A stretch of DNA of 64,000 nucleotides from Extensimonas vulgaris (GTDB taxonomy: Bacteria > Pseudomonadota > Gammaproteobacteria > Burkholderiales > Burkholderiaceae_C), in contig NZ_QPJU01000005.1 of NCBI RefSeq assembly GCF_003337425.1, forward strand, positions 125,303 to 189,302, in the 5' to 3' direction. The number at the start of each line of letters is the position of its first letter. Position 1 is the first letter of the stretch. The position numbers and the translations under genes were made by a program. Below the pieces are notes generated by a model, which made no database searches, was not told the origin of the DNA, and was given only the letters and a program-made list of their open reading frames with translations. This document shows positions 9,227 through 16,939 of the stretch, piece by piece.

Positions 9227-9242
9227 ATACAAAAAATTGTAT
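9227..9242. promoter_or_regulatory. probable operator of the HigBA-like module
   Basis: The perfect palindrome ATACAAAAAATTGTAT lies 10 bases upstream of the toxin ATG in an AT-rich patch. Its position fits a site bound by the antitoxin for autoregulation, and it may overlap the promoter. Confidence 0.55.
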
Positions 9243-9251
9243 ATTTCGTGC

Positions 9252-9590
9252 ATGGCCGACACCAAGCCCATCGAGTTTCGGGGGAAATCCCTTGATGACC
9301 TCCGCGCCTTTCCTCTCTCGGCCAGGCGTGAAGCAGGTCATCAGCTCGATTTGGTGCAGAACGGCCAGGAGCCGCACGACTGGAAGCCCATGAACACCGT
9401 GGGCCAAGGTGTGAAGGAGATTCGGATTCGGGATGCCACCGGTGCATTTCGGATCATCTACGTTGCCAAGTTTGCCGATGCGGTCTATGTGCTTCACTGC
9501 TTCCAGAAGAAAACGGCGAAGACCAGCAAGACCGATCTAGACTTGGCCGCCAAGCGTTACCGCGACTTGTTGAAGGAGCTAGACCCATGA
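9252..9590 (+). CDS. HigB/RelE-superfamily toxin (Gp49-like)
   Basis: This 112-residue protein of the phage-derived Gp49-like/HigB group is a predicted mRNA-cleaving toxin. The start ATG 9252 gives MADTKPIEFRGKSLDDLRAFP. Diagnostic stretches are FPLSARREAGHQLDLVQNG, VKEIRIRDATGAFRIIYVAKF and VLHCFQKKTAKTSKTDLDLA. The latter pair matches the R-I/Y core of the RelE fold in this family. It precedes an HTH antitoxin with a 4-base overlap, the toxin-first order characteristic of HigBA. Earlier in-frame starts exist, but they lie upstream of the palindromic operator and are less likely. Confidence 0.88.
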   Translation: MADTKPIEFRGKSLDDLRAFPLSARREAGHQLDLVQNGQEPHDWKPMNTVGQGVKEIRIRDATGAFRIIYVAKFADAVYVLHCFQKKTAKTSKTDLDLAAKRYRDLLKELDP

Positions 9591-9868
9591 GCAAGCAACG
9601 ATTTGCCAGCGTCTGGGATGCCATCGAAGACACCCCGGAAGAGGCGGAAAACATGAAGCTGCGTTCCACCCTGATGATGGCGCTGAAGAACCACCTTACA
9701 CGCACCGAAATGAGCCAAGCGCAAGCGGCCAAGCTCTTCGGCGTGACGCAACCGCGTATTTCCGACCTGATGCGCGGCAAGATCAACCTCTTCAGTCTCG
9801 ATGCGCTGGTGAACATGGCGACGGCCGCCGGACTGCACATCGAAATGCGGGTGCTCGAAGATGCTTGA
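9587..9868 (+). CDS. HigA-like Xre-family antitoxin
   Basis: This 93-residue helix-turn-helix protein is predicted to neutralise the preceding toxin and repress the pair. The HTH is at about residues 42-65 (MSQAQAAKLFGVTQPRISDLMRGK), followed by the helix FSLDALVNMATAAGLHIEM typical of the HTH_37 family. The N-terminal region (FASVWDAIEDTPEEAENMK) is the usual toxin-binding segment. It overlaps the toxin by ATGA. The probable target operator is the palindrome upstream of the toxin gene. Confidence 0.88.
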   Translation: MSKQRFASVWDAIEDTPEEAENMKLRSTLMMALKNHLTRTEMSQAQAAKLFGVTQPRISDLMRGKINLFSLDALVNMATAAGLHIEMRVLEDA

Positions 9869-9960
9869 GCTTCGAGAAACTCGCTGCTGTGCGCTTCTCC
9901 CCACGAGATTTGTCGCGGCGATGGTGTGCGGCCGCGCTTTTCTCAGCCTGCACGGCGTTC

Positions 9961-10138
9961 AACCCAGATTGTCCATTAGGCGGTGCTGCGCACCTACGCG
10001 GGCGTTGGCGGACGGCTGCCGGTCATTTTGGCCGCGGCTTCGGCGTCCATGGCACTGGCCATGGACTTCTCACCCGCGACCAAACTGCCACGCCAGCCGC
10101 CTCGCCACCATCCCGCGTCCTAACGAACCATCTGGGTT
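9961..10138. repeat. PE-2 palindromic repeat, copy A
   Basis: This is an imperfect palindrome of 178 bases. The left end is AACCCAGATTGTCCATTAGG. The right end, read in complement, is AACCCAGATGGTTCGTTAGG. The centre is the hairpin GTCCATGGCACTGGCCATGGAC. A second copy lies at 35964-36140. No CTAG or obvious target duplication flanks it, and no convincing gene is present in the 9869-10211 gap. Confidence 0.8.
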
Positions 10139-10211
10139 CAAAAAACATAGCTGCCCAGCTAAGCCATAAGCGCCTGGCGGCTTTTTGCGTCAATCTCACC
10201 GGCAAGCAAGC

Positions 10212-11177
10212 ATGCCCCGCGTTCGAATCACTGCCCCGCCCACCACGCCGCCTGCGGTTTCGCGCTTGCGCTTTGCGCTCGTGGGCACGCTGTTCAGCCT
10301 CGTGTGGAGTTCGGCTTTCATCGCGGGCAAGGTCGGCATGGCGGCGAGCGGGCCCTTGACCTTGCTGAGCCTGCGCTTTTTGCTCGCGGGGCTGCTGGTG
10401 TGGCCGATCGCCCGTCTGCGGGCTGGCACGTCCGGTGGTGTGCAGGGTGCCGGCGCCCCGGGACGGCCCGAGCGCGCGCCCAAGGCGCAGCAGCTGCGCG
10501 ATGCGCTCGTGGCGCTGCTTGCGGGCTTGCTCAACAACGCCGTCTATCTGGGGCTCGCGTTCGTGGGCATGCGCACGGTGCCTGCAGGGCTCACCACCAT
10601 CGTCGTGAGCACCAGCCCTTTGATGACCTCGGCGCTCGCGGCGCTGGCGCTGCGCGAGCGGCTCGGCTGGCGCGCCGCCGCGGGGCTCGCCGCGGGTTTT
10701 GCGGGCGTGGTCTGGATCATGCGTGCGCGGGCGCTTTCGGGGTCTGCCGACCTGCACGGCGTGGCGCTGATCCTGCTGGGCACGGTGGCCTTGTCGGTTT
10801 CGACCTTGCTGTACCGAAAGATCGCGGGCCGGCTCGATCCGTGGCGCATCGCGTTGATCCAACTACCGGCGAGCGGCCTCGTGCTGCTGCCGCTCGCCTG
10901 GTGGCGCGAGGGGCTGGTCGTGCTGCCGAGCGCGGCATTTTTCGGCAGCCTGCTGTACCTCGCGGTGGTGGTTTCGATCGGCACCACCTTGATGCTGCTG
11001 TGGCTGGTGCGCCACGGCGGCGCCAGCCGCGCGAGCAGCTTCCACTTGCTGAATCCGCTTTTCGGCACCTTGCTCGCGGTGCTGCTGCTCGGCGAGCATG
11101 TTCCCGCATCCGATCTGCTCGGCGCGCTGCCCATCATGGCCGGACTGGGCCTGGTACTGCGGCCACGGCGAACTTGA
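10212..11177 (+). CDS. EamA/DMT-family transporter
   Basis: This is an inner-membrane transporter of the drug/metabolite superfamily, with two EamA repeats and about ten transmembrane helices over 321 residues. The start at ATG 10212 gives MPRVRITAPPTTPP. The first EamA unit begins at FSLVWSSAFIAGKVG and ends near LAAGFAGVVWIM. The second runs from about ILLGTVALSVSTLLYRKIAG to the C-terminal FGTLLAVLLLGEHVPASDLLGALPIM. Members export amino acids, nucleobases or other metabolites, and the substrate cannot be read from sequence. The gene stands alone between PE-2 copy A and PE-1 copy 2. Confidence 0.92.
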   Translation: MPRVRITAPPTTPPAVSRLRFALVGTLFSLVWSSAFIAGKVGMAASGPLTLLSLRFLLAGLLVWPIARLRAGTSGGVQGAGAPGRPERAPKAQQLRDALVALLAGLLNNAVYLGLAFVGMRTVPAGLTTIVVSTSPLMTSALAALALRERLGWRAAAGLAAGFAGVVWIMRARALSGSADLHGVALILLGTVALSVSTLLYRKIAGRLDPWRIALIQLPASGLVLLPLAWWREGLVVLPSAAFFGSLLYLAVVVSIGTTLMLLWLVRHGGASRASSFHLLNPLFGTLLAVLLLGEHVPASDLLGALPIMAGLGLVLRPRRT

Positions 11178-11265
11178 ACCGTCGCGGCGATGGCGGTGGA
11201 TTCAGCCTGCGCGGTTCGAGCCATCATTTCAAAACCATAGCTGCTCACGCAAGTTAGACGCGCGC

Positions 11266-11432
11266 TAGCAGCCTGTCGGACTTTGGGCGTCGAAAGCGAG
11301 AAGGTGCCCCAGCGAGGCCAGTTTTTGCCGGATTCGCCGCCCCATAGCGGGGCTATGGGGCAAGAAGACGGTAACAAATGGGCCGCTGCGGCACATTCGC
11401 AGCCGACGATTCCAAAGTCCGACAGGCTGCTA
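11266..11432 (+). mobile_element. PE-1 palindromic element copy 2 (intergenic)
   Basis: The 163-bp core (11268-11430) has perfect 19-bp terminal repeats GCAGCCTGTCGGACTTTGG and flanking TA within CTAG on both sides. The central hairpin is CCCCATAGCGGGGCTATGGGG. It lies just past the end of gspE, where gspF would be expected in many related clusters. The same 55-codon frame as in tsaD is open here although the copy is non-coding. Confidence 0.92.
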
Positions 11433-11448
11433 GAGCCGAATTTCGCAC

Positions 11449-12837
11449 TCAATCCCGCGTCACGCGCAGCACTTCCTCGCGGCTCGTGATGCCTGCGGCG
11501 ATCAGGCGTTCGCCGTCGTCGCGCATCAGCGTCATGCCGGCGGCGAGGGCGCTGGCGCGGATGGCGGCTTCGGGCGCCTGCGCGTGGATTTGCGCGCGGA
11601 TGGCCTCGTCGGCCACGAGCAGCTCGAACACGCCCGTGCGCCCCGCGTAGCCGGTGTGGCCGCAGGCGTCGCAGCCCTGGCCGTGGCAGGCGCTGCAGTA
11701 TTTGCGCACCAGGCGCTGCGCGAGCACGCCCAGCAGCGAGCTGCTGAGCAGGAACGGCTCCACGCCCATGTCGTTCAGGCGCGTGACGGCGCTTGCGGCG
11801 TCGTTGGTGTGCAGCGTGGCGAGCACGAGGTGGCCTGTGAGGCTGGCCTGGATCGCGATCTGCGCGGTCTCGAAGTCGCGGATCTCGCCGATCATGATCA
11901 CGTCCGGGTCCTGGCGCAGGATGGCGCGCAGGGCCTTGGCGAAGGTCAGGTCGATCTTGGGGTTGACCTGCGTCTGGCCCACGCCGGGCAGCTCATACTC
12001 GATCGGGTCTTCCACCGTCATGATGTTGCTGTGCGTGGCGTCCAGGCGCGCGAGCGCGGCGTACAGCGTGGTCGTCTTGCCCGAGCCCGTGGGGCCGGTG
12101 ACGAGGATGATGCCGTGCGGCTGCGCGATCAGCGCCTCGAAGCGGCGCAGCACTTCGCCCTGCATGCCCACGGCTTCGAGGCTCAGGCGGCTTTCGCTCT
12201 TGTCGAGCAGGCGCAGCACGGCGCGCTCGCCGTGCGCGCTGGGCAGCGTGGAGACGCGCACGTCGATGGCGCGCGTGCCCAGGCGCAGGCTGATGCGGCC
12301 GTCTTGCGGCAGGCGCTTTTCGGCGATGTCGAGGTCGGCCATGATCTTCAGGCGCGAGATCAGCGCCGCGTGCAGCGCGCGGTGCGGCTGCACCACTTCG
12401 CGCAGGTTGCCGTCGATGCGAAAACGCACGCTGCTGTGGCGCTCGTAGGGCTCGATGTGGATGTCGCTCGCGCCGTCGCGCGCGGCCTGCGTGAGCAGCG
12501 CGTTGAGCATGCGGATGATGGGCGCGTCGTCGGCGGCTTCGAGCAGGTCTTCGACGGCGGGGAGCTCCTGCATCAGGCGCGAGAGGTCGGCGTCGGATTC
12601 GAGCTCGCTGACCACGGTGGCGGCGCTCGATTCGCCCTGCGCGTAGGCCGCGCTGATGCGCTGCGCCAGGCCCGCGGCGTCGAGCGGCTGCACGCGGCGC
12701 ACGGCATGTTTGCGCAGCACTTCGCCGAGCGCGCCGGCGTCGGGCGTGGGGCCGTGCCAGAGCACGGGCTGCTGGCCGTCGTCTTCGAGCAGCAGTTGCG
12801 CGCTGCGTGCGAATGCGTAGGGCAGGGGGTAGCGCAT
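11449..12837 (-). CDS. gspE: type II secretion ATPase GspE
   Basis: This is the cytoplasmic hexameric ATPase that powers pseudopilus assembly. Visible motifs are Walker [16 protein letters not shown] (about residues 246-260), the Asp box with Walker [17 protein letters not shown], and the His box [13 protein letters not shown] zinc-binding element [13 protein letters not shown] is present near residues 390-405. N-terminal residues ([18 protein letters not shown]) form the short N1/N2 region. At 462 residues it is slightly shorter than the Escherichia coli enzyme. It is the last gene of the minus-strand gsp cluster, 6 bases after gspD. The platform gene gspF, its direct partner, is not in the window. 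Confidence 0.95.
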   Translation of the reverse strand: MRYPLPYAFARSAQLLLEDDGQQPVLWHGPTPDAGALGEVLRKHAVRRVQPLDAAGLAQRISAAYAQGESSAATVVSELESDADLSRLMQELPAVEDLLEAADDAPIIRMLNALLTQAARDGASDIHIEPYERHSSVRFRIDGNLREVVQPHRALHAALISRLKIMADLDIAEKRLPQDGRISLRLGTRAIDVRVSTLPSAHGERAVLRLLDKSESRLSLEAVGMQGEVLRRFEALIAQPHGIILVTGPTGSGKTTTLYAALARLDATHSNIMTVEDPIEYELPGVGQTQVNPKIDLTFAKALRAILRQDPDVIMIGEIRDFETAQIAIQASLTGHLVLATLHTNDAASAVTRLNDMGVEPFLLSSSLLGVLAQRLVRKYCSACHGQGCDACGHTGYAGRTGVFELLVADEAIRAQIHAQAPEAAIRASALAAGMTLMRDDGERLIAAGITSREEVLRVTRD

Positions 12838-12843
12838 GGGGCT

Positions 12844-15534
12844 TTACTGGCTGCTGCCGGCGGGGGCGGTGTTCTGCGGGGCGGCTGGTGTGGCGGGTGG
12901 AACGGCGGCAGGCGTGGCGGTAGGCGTGGCGGGCGTGGCACCCGTGGCCGGCGCCGCCTTGGTGGGCTGCATGGGCAGCGCGGGCAGCACGGGCGCGCCC
13001 GAGACGGCGTTGAGCAGCGCGCGCTGCTCGGGCTGCGCGGCCTGCTGCACGGCGCGGATGGCATCGTAGCGGTCGGTCATGAGCGCGTCGCTCGTCGCGG
13101 CGTCGCGCACCACGATGGGACGCAGGAACACCATCAGATTGGTCTTGGTGCGCGTGCGGTTGGTGTTGCGAAACAGGTTGCCCAGGCCCGGAATGTCGCC
13201 CAGGAGCGGCACCTTGTCGTCGGCCTGCGCGTAGCTGTCTTCGAGCAGGCCGCCGATGACGATGATGCCGCCGTCATCGACCAGCACGTTGGATTCGATC
13301 GAGCGCTTGCTCGTGGTGGGGCCGTTCGGGTCTTTGAGCGTGGCGCTGTCGATCTTCGAGACCTCCTGGTAGATCGACATTCTCACGGTGCCGTTTTCGT
13401 TGATCGTGGGGCGCACGCGCAGCATCAGGCCCACGTCCCGGCGCTCCACCGTGGTGAATGGGTTCACGGTGCTGCTGCCCGTGCTGTTGGCGTAGGAGCC
13501 GGTCACGAAGGGCACGTTGCTGCCCACGACGATGGCGGCCTCTTCGTTGTCCAGCGTCATCAGGTTGGGCGTGGAGAGCACGTTGGCGTCGCCGCTGTTT
13601 TCCAAAAAGTTGGCGAGCATGCCGAGGTAATACTTCCCGGCCACGCGCGGCGCGATGGCCAGGTTCATGCCATTGGCCAGCGAGGTGATGCCTGCGACCG
13701 AATTGCTCGCGATCGCGCTCGTGACGTTCAGGATGTTGGCGCCGCTGTTGTTTGAGTTGGTGCCTATGGCGCCTACGGTGCCGTCGCCCTTGTTGCCAAG
13801 GATGGCCTGCCACTGCACGCCGAATTCGGCCAGCTTGCTTGCCGAGACTTCGACGATCAGGCTCTCGACCAGCACCTGCGCGCGCCGCCCGTCGAGTTGG
13901 TCGATCACGTTGCGCAGCTGGCGGTACAGCGGCTCGGGCGCGGTGATGATGAGCGAGTTGGTCGTCGGGTCGGCCTGGATCATGCCGCCCGTGGAGGGCT
14001 GATTGGCACTGCCGCTGGCGCCCAAAGTGGCGCCGCTGCCCAGGCCCGCGCCCATGGCGCCGCTGCCCTGGCTGCCGCCCAGGCCCGTGGCGGCTGCTGT
14101 GCGCAGCATGGGGGTGCCGCCGGTGGCGGCTGCCGCAGCACCGCCGCCGGCGCTGGCATTGCCGCCCGTGTCCATCGCGGCGACGGCGGCGCGCAGCGTG
14201 GCGGCGAGCTTCACGGCGTCGGCGTTCTTCAGATACACCACGTGGATGTTGCCGCTCGCGGCGCTGCTGCCGGGCAGCGGCGGCTGGTCGAGCTTTTGCA
14301 CCAGCGCACGCACGAGCGCCACGCGCGCGGGGTTGGCCGCGCGCAGGATCAGCGCGTTGCTGCGCGGCTCGGCGAGCAAGGTGGTTTTGAACGCGCCGTC
14401 GCCCTGGCCCGGCGCCTGCCCTGGCGCCGCCGCGGCGGCGGCGGTGCTGCTGCCTTCGATCAGGCGCGACACCAGCGGCGCGAGGTCGGTGGCGATGGCG
14501 TTTCTGAGCGGGATCACCTCGACGTCGCTCGCGTTCGCCACGTCCATCGCCGCGATGATGCGCGCAATGCGCTGCAGGTTGTCGGCGTAGTCGGTGATGA
14601 CCAGCGCGTTCGTGCCGGGGCTCACGTTGATGGTGTTGTTCGGGCTGATCAGGGGGCGCAGCACAGGCACCAGATTGTTCGCGTTTTCGTAGTTGAGCTT
14701 GAAGATCTGCGTGACGATCTGCCCGCCGCTGGGCACGCCTGCCGTCGCACCGCCGCGCGAGCTGCCGCCCGAGACGGCCACGCTGCCGCCCTGCAGCTTG
14801 GCCTCGGCCTCGGGCACGACCTTGTAGAGCCCGGCCGACTCGACCACCGTGAAGCCCTGCAGGCGCAGCGCCGCGAGGAATTGCTGAAACGCCGCTGCCG
14901 GCGGCACGGGGTGCTCGGTCACGAGGTTGAGCTGGCCCTTGACGCGCGGATCGACGACCACGTTGCGCCCCGTGATCGTGGCCATGGTGCGTGCCACGGC
15001 CTCGATCTCGGCGTTCACGAAGTTGAGCGTCACGGGCTCGCCGGGGCGCACGCTGCCTGCGCCGGCAGCATTCACCGCGGCCTTGGACGCGCCCGCGTTT
15101 TGGGCATGAATTGGGCCGCTTGCGCTTATCAGTAAAGCGCTGGCAGCTATCGAAGTCAAAGCAAAATGCCAGGGTCTGGTGCAGTGTTTGATGCTTGATG
15201 CGACCAATAAAACCGATGAATTTTTGGTCTGGGCAAGGCGCAAACCGCAGCGATACCGGGCGGTATCGCGAGGATTTGCAACGCGGCCCAGGCCGAAAAG
15301 ACGCGGTTTTATGTCGCAGATAGCGTCGAACACTGCACTAGCAGCCTGTCGGACTTTGGGCGTCGATAGCGAGAAGGCGCCCCGGCGAGGCCAGTTTTTG
15401 CCGGATTCGCCGCCCCATAGCGGGACTATGGGGCAAGAAGGCGGTAAAAAATGGGCCGCTGCGGCGCATTCGCAGCCGACGATTCCAAAGTCCGACAGGC
15501 TGCTAGGCAACAGGGGAGCAAACGAAGAGCGCAT
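12844..15534 (-). CDS. gspD: type II secretion secretin GspD with two in-frame palindromic insertions at the N-terminus
   Basis: This is the outer-membrane secretin channel. N0/N1/N2/N3 repeats run from VTLNFVNAEIEAVARTMA through VIPLRNAIATDLAPLVSRL to HVVYLKNADAVKLAATLRAA. A Gly/Ala-rich low-complexity insert comes next. The C-terminal secretin domain has VEVSASKLAEFGVQWQ, VPFVTGSY and VLVDDGGIIVIGGLLEDS. The start chosen is ATG 15534, 4 bases after the gspN stop. From there the frame crosses PE-1 copy 3 and PE-3 (residues about 11-119) without a stop and reaches a hydrophobic signal stretch ending SGPIHAQ. Removing both elements gives MRSSFAPLLPRPWHF plus that stretch, a normal signal peptide. 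A TTG at 15207 inside PE-3 is an alternative start. No ATG lies between. Confidence 0.9.
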   Translation of the reverse strand: MRSSFAPLLPSSLSDFGIVGCECAAAAHFLPPSCPIVPLWGGESGKNWPRRGAFSLSTPKVRQAASAVFDAICDIKPRLFGLGRVANPRDTARYRCGLRLAQTKNSSVLLVASSIKHCTRPWHFALTSIAASALLISASGPIHAQNAGASKAAVNAAGAGSVRPGEPVTLNFVNAEIEAVARTMATITGRNVVVDPRVKGQLNLVTEHPVPPAAAFQQFLAALRLQGFTVVESAGLYKVVPEAEAKLQGGSVAVSGGSSRGGATAGVPSGGQIVTQIFKLNYENANNLVPVLRPLISPNNTINVSPGTNALVITDYADNLQRIARIIAAMDVANASDVEVIPLRNAIATDLAPLVSRLIEGSSTAAAAAAPGQAPGQGDGAFKTTLLAEPRSNALILRAANPARVALVRALVQKLDQPPLPGSSAASGNIHVVYLKNADAVKLAATLRAAVAAMDTGGNASAGGGAAAAATGGTPMLRTAAATGLGGSQGSGAMGAGLGSGATLGASGSANQPSTGGMIQADPTTNSLIITAPEPLYRQLRNVIDQLDGRRAQVLVESLIVEVSASKLAEFGVQWQAILGNKGDGTVGAIGTNSNNSGANILNVTSAIASNSVAGITSLANGMNLAIAPRVAGKYYLGMLANFLENSGDANVLSTPNLMTLDNEEAAIVVGSNVPFVTGSYANSTGSSTVNPFTTVERRDVGLMLRVRPTINENGTVRMSIYQEVSKIDSATLKDPNGPTTSKRSIESNVLVDDGGIIVIGGLLEDSYAQADDKVPLLGDIPGLGNLFRNTNRTRTKTNLMVFLRPIVVRDAATSDALMTDRYDAIRAVQQAAQPEQRALLNAVSGAPVLPALPMQPTKAAPATGATPATPTATPAAVPPATPAAPQNTAPAGSSQ
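15177..15340. mobile_element. PE-3 palindromic element (inside 5' end of gspD)
   Basis: This is an imperfect palindrome of about 160 bases centred on CGATACCGGGCGGTATCG (15251-15268). The ends are GTGCAGTGTTTGATGC and, in complement, GTGCAGTGTTCGACGC. Internal arms match through ATAAAACCG and GCGATACCG. The gspD-upstream end carries TA inside CTAG. The other end reads CA, probably a decayed TA. Removing 162 bases (54 codons) recreates CTAG and keeps gspD in frame. No second copy was noticed in the window. Confidence 0.75.
15339..15505 (+). mobile_element. PE-1 palindromic element copy 3 (inside gspD 5' region, in frame)
   Basis: The 163-bp core (15341-15503) has perfect 19-bp terminal repeats and TA within CTAG on both sides. 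It abuts PE-3, having used the CTAG at that element's edge. On the gspD strand it is read in the reverse-orientation frame, starting [18 protein letters not shown] and ending LSTPKVRQA. This is a different peptide from the one in TsaD, GspL and the MPW protein, and it too has no stop. Confidence 0.92.
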
Positions 15535-15538
15535 ACGG

Positions 15539-16393
15539 TCAACCCAAGGAGAGGAGGGCGCGCGCACCGTCGCGCCGCCCGAGGATGTTCAGCAGATTGT
15601 CGAGCGCCGCGGCGCGCTCGGGCGTGGCGCTGGCCTCGCCCGAAAAGCGCAGCCGCTGGCCTACCCATTGGCCCGCGCCCTGCAGACGCAGCGCGCCGTC
15701 GAGCGTGCTGAGCTGCAGCGTGGGCACTTCGCCCCCTTGCAGCACCAGCCGGTAGCTGCCCAGCGGCCGCAGCGTGGCCAGGCGCGAGGAAAAGTCGAGC
15801 AGGTCGAGCTGCGCCTGCCCCTGCAGCAGCAGCCGGCCCGCGGCCCACGTGGCTTGCAGCCCTTGCGTGCGCAGCACCAGCCGGCCTTGCGGCTGCAGGC
15901 TGTTCCACGGCGCGCCCAGCCCTGCGAGCACGGCCGCGGGCCAGTCGCTTTGCTGGTCTTGCACGCGGGCAGCGGCGCCGCCCCAGCGGGGGCGCAGCTG
16001 CACTTGCAGCGGTGCGGCAGTGCAGCAGTCGGCCTGCAATTGCAGCTGCAAGCCGTGCAGGCCGGGGCGCAGCCGCCAGTGCACGCGGCCCGGCAGCGCG
16101 GCGCGGTCGCGGCTCGCGGGGCCGCCGCTGAGCGCGAACTGCGCCGATCCCGTCCACACCGTGCCGCGCGCCTGCAGCAGCAGCACGCGCCCCGCACTCG
16201 CGCGCGCCACGCCCTGCGCGAGCCACTGCGCGGGCGCAAACACCGCGAGCGCAGCGAGCAGCCCCACACCGGCGCCCGCCGCAGCCCAGCCCCAGGGAAC
16301 GCGCGGCGCGGCAGCCAGGCGCGCGGACGCGGGTTGGGTGCGCGCGGGTGGGCGGGGTGGGCGGGGTGGAAGGGGCACAGTGGAGCGAGCCAT
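15539..16393 (-). CDS. gspN: type II secretion protein GspN
   Basis: GspN is an accessory inner-membrane component of the type II secretion system, present in only some species. It has a Pro/Arg-rich cytoplasmic N-terminus (MARSTVPLPPRPPRPP) and one transmembrane helix (about residues 32-52, WGWAAAGAGVGLLAALAVFAP). A periplasmic domain follows with ARASAGRVLLLQARGTVWTGSA and a C-terminal ending in LLNILGRRDGARALLSLG. The length of 284 residues fits the family. It starts 9 bases after gspM and its stop lies 4 bases before the preferred gspD ATG, so the genes are tightly linked. Confidence 0.88.
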   Translation of the reverse strand: MARSTVPLPPRPPRPPARTQPASARLAAAPRVPWGWAAAGAGVGLLAALAVFAPAQWLAQGVARASAGRVLLLQARGTVWTGSAQFALSGGPASRDRAALPGRVHWRLRPGLHGLQLQLQADCCTAAPLQVQLRPRWGGAAARVQDQQSDWPAAVLAGLGAPWNSLQPQGRLVLRTQGLQATWAAGRLLLQGQAQLDLLDFSSRLATLRPLGSYRLVLQGGEVPTLQLSTLDGALRLQGAGQWVGQRLRFSGEASATPERAAALDNLLNILGRRDGARALLSLG

Positions 16394-16402
16394 GGTCGAG
16401 CT

Positions 16403-16939
16403 TCAGTTTGCCGGTGGCTGCGGCAAGGCCAGCACCAGCGTGCCGTCCCAACGCGGCTCGGCGCCAGCCCCCGCAGATGCAGCAGCGCTGCGTGTGAGGC
16501 GCGCTTCGACAGGCGTGGCGTGCGCGTTGCTGCGCGCCTGCAGCAGCCATTGCGCGAGCGCCTGCGCCGGAGCAGCTTGCAACGTGACGGTGGCGCGCTC
16601 GCCCAGCAGGTTGAGCTGCGCGCTGCCGCCCAGGGTTTGCGCGAGGCTGCGGCGCAGCGCGGCTGGCGCGTCGCCGGGGTCGTTGTGCGCTTGCGCCTGC
16701 AGTTGCTGCGCCTCGGCCTGCAGCGCGCGCAGGTGCTGCAGCTGCGCGTCGAGCTGCGCGTGGCGCGCGGGGGCGCGGTGCAACGTATCGAGTGCCGGCG
16801 CCAGCGCGAGCCACCACAGCAGCGCGAGCGCGAGCACGATGGCGGCCACGCGCACGAGTGCACGTTCGCGCGCGCCGAGTGTTTGCCAACGGTCTTGCAG
16901 CGCCTGTCGCAAAGGGGAAGTGGGCATTGGACTCGTCAT
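16403..16939 (-). CDS. gspM: type II secretion protein GspM
   Basis: GspM is an inner-membrane assembly factor that partners GspL and GspC. The ATG at 16939 overlaps the gspL stop (ATGA) and gives MTSPMPTSPLRQALQDRWQT. The WxxLGARERALV segment is followed by a transmembrane helix (about residues 31-48, VRVAAIVLALALLWWLAL). A coiled region rich in Gln/Ala/Leu (LDAQLQHLRALQAEAQQLQ) and a ferredoxin-like periplasmic domain follow. The length of 178 residues is normal. An internal ATG at 16927 is an alternative start. Confidence 0.9.
   Translation of the reverse strand: MTSPMPTSPLRQALQDRWQTLGARERALVRVAAIVLALALLWWLALAPALDTLHRAPARHAQLDAQLQHLRALQAEAQQLQAQAHNDPGDAPAALRRSLAQTLGGSAQLNLLGERATVTLQAAPAQALAQWLLQARSNAHATPVEARLTRSAAASAGAGAEPRWDGTLVLALPQPPAN

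Noticed and set aside
9865-10359. Open frame of 164 codons running through PE-2 copy A
   Set aside because: It is composed mostly of the palindrome plus high-GC flanks, has no family resemblance and overlaps the supported EamA start. The similar frame in PE-2 copy B reflects shared repeat sequence, not a gene.
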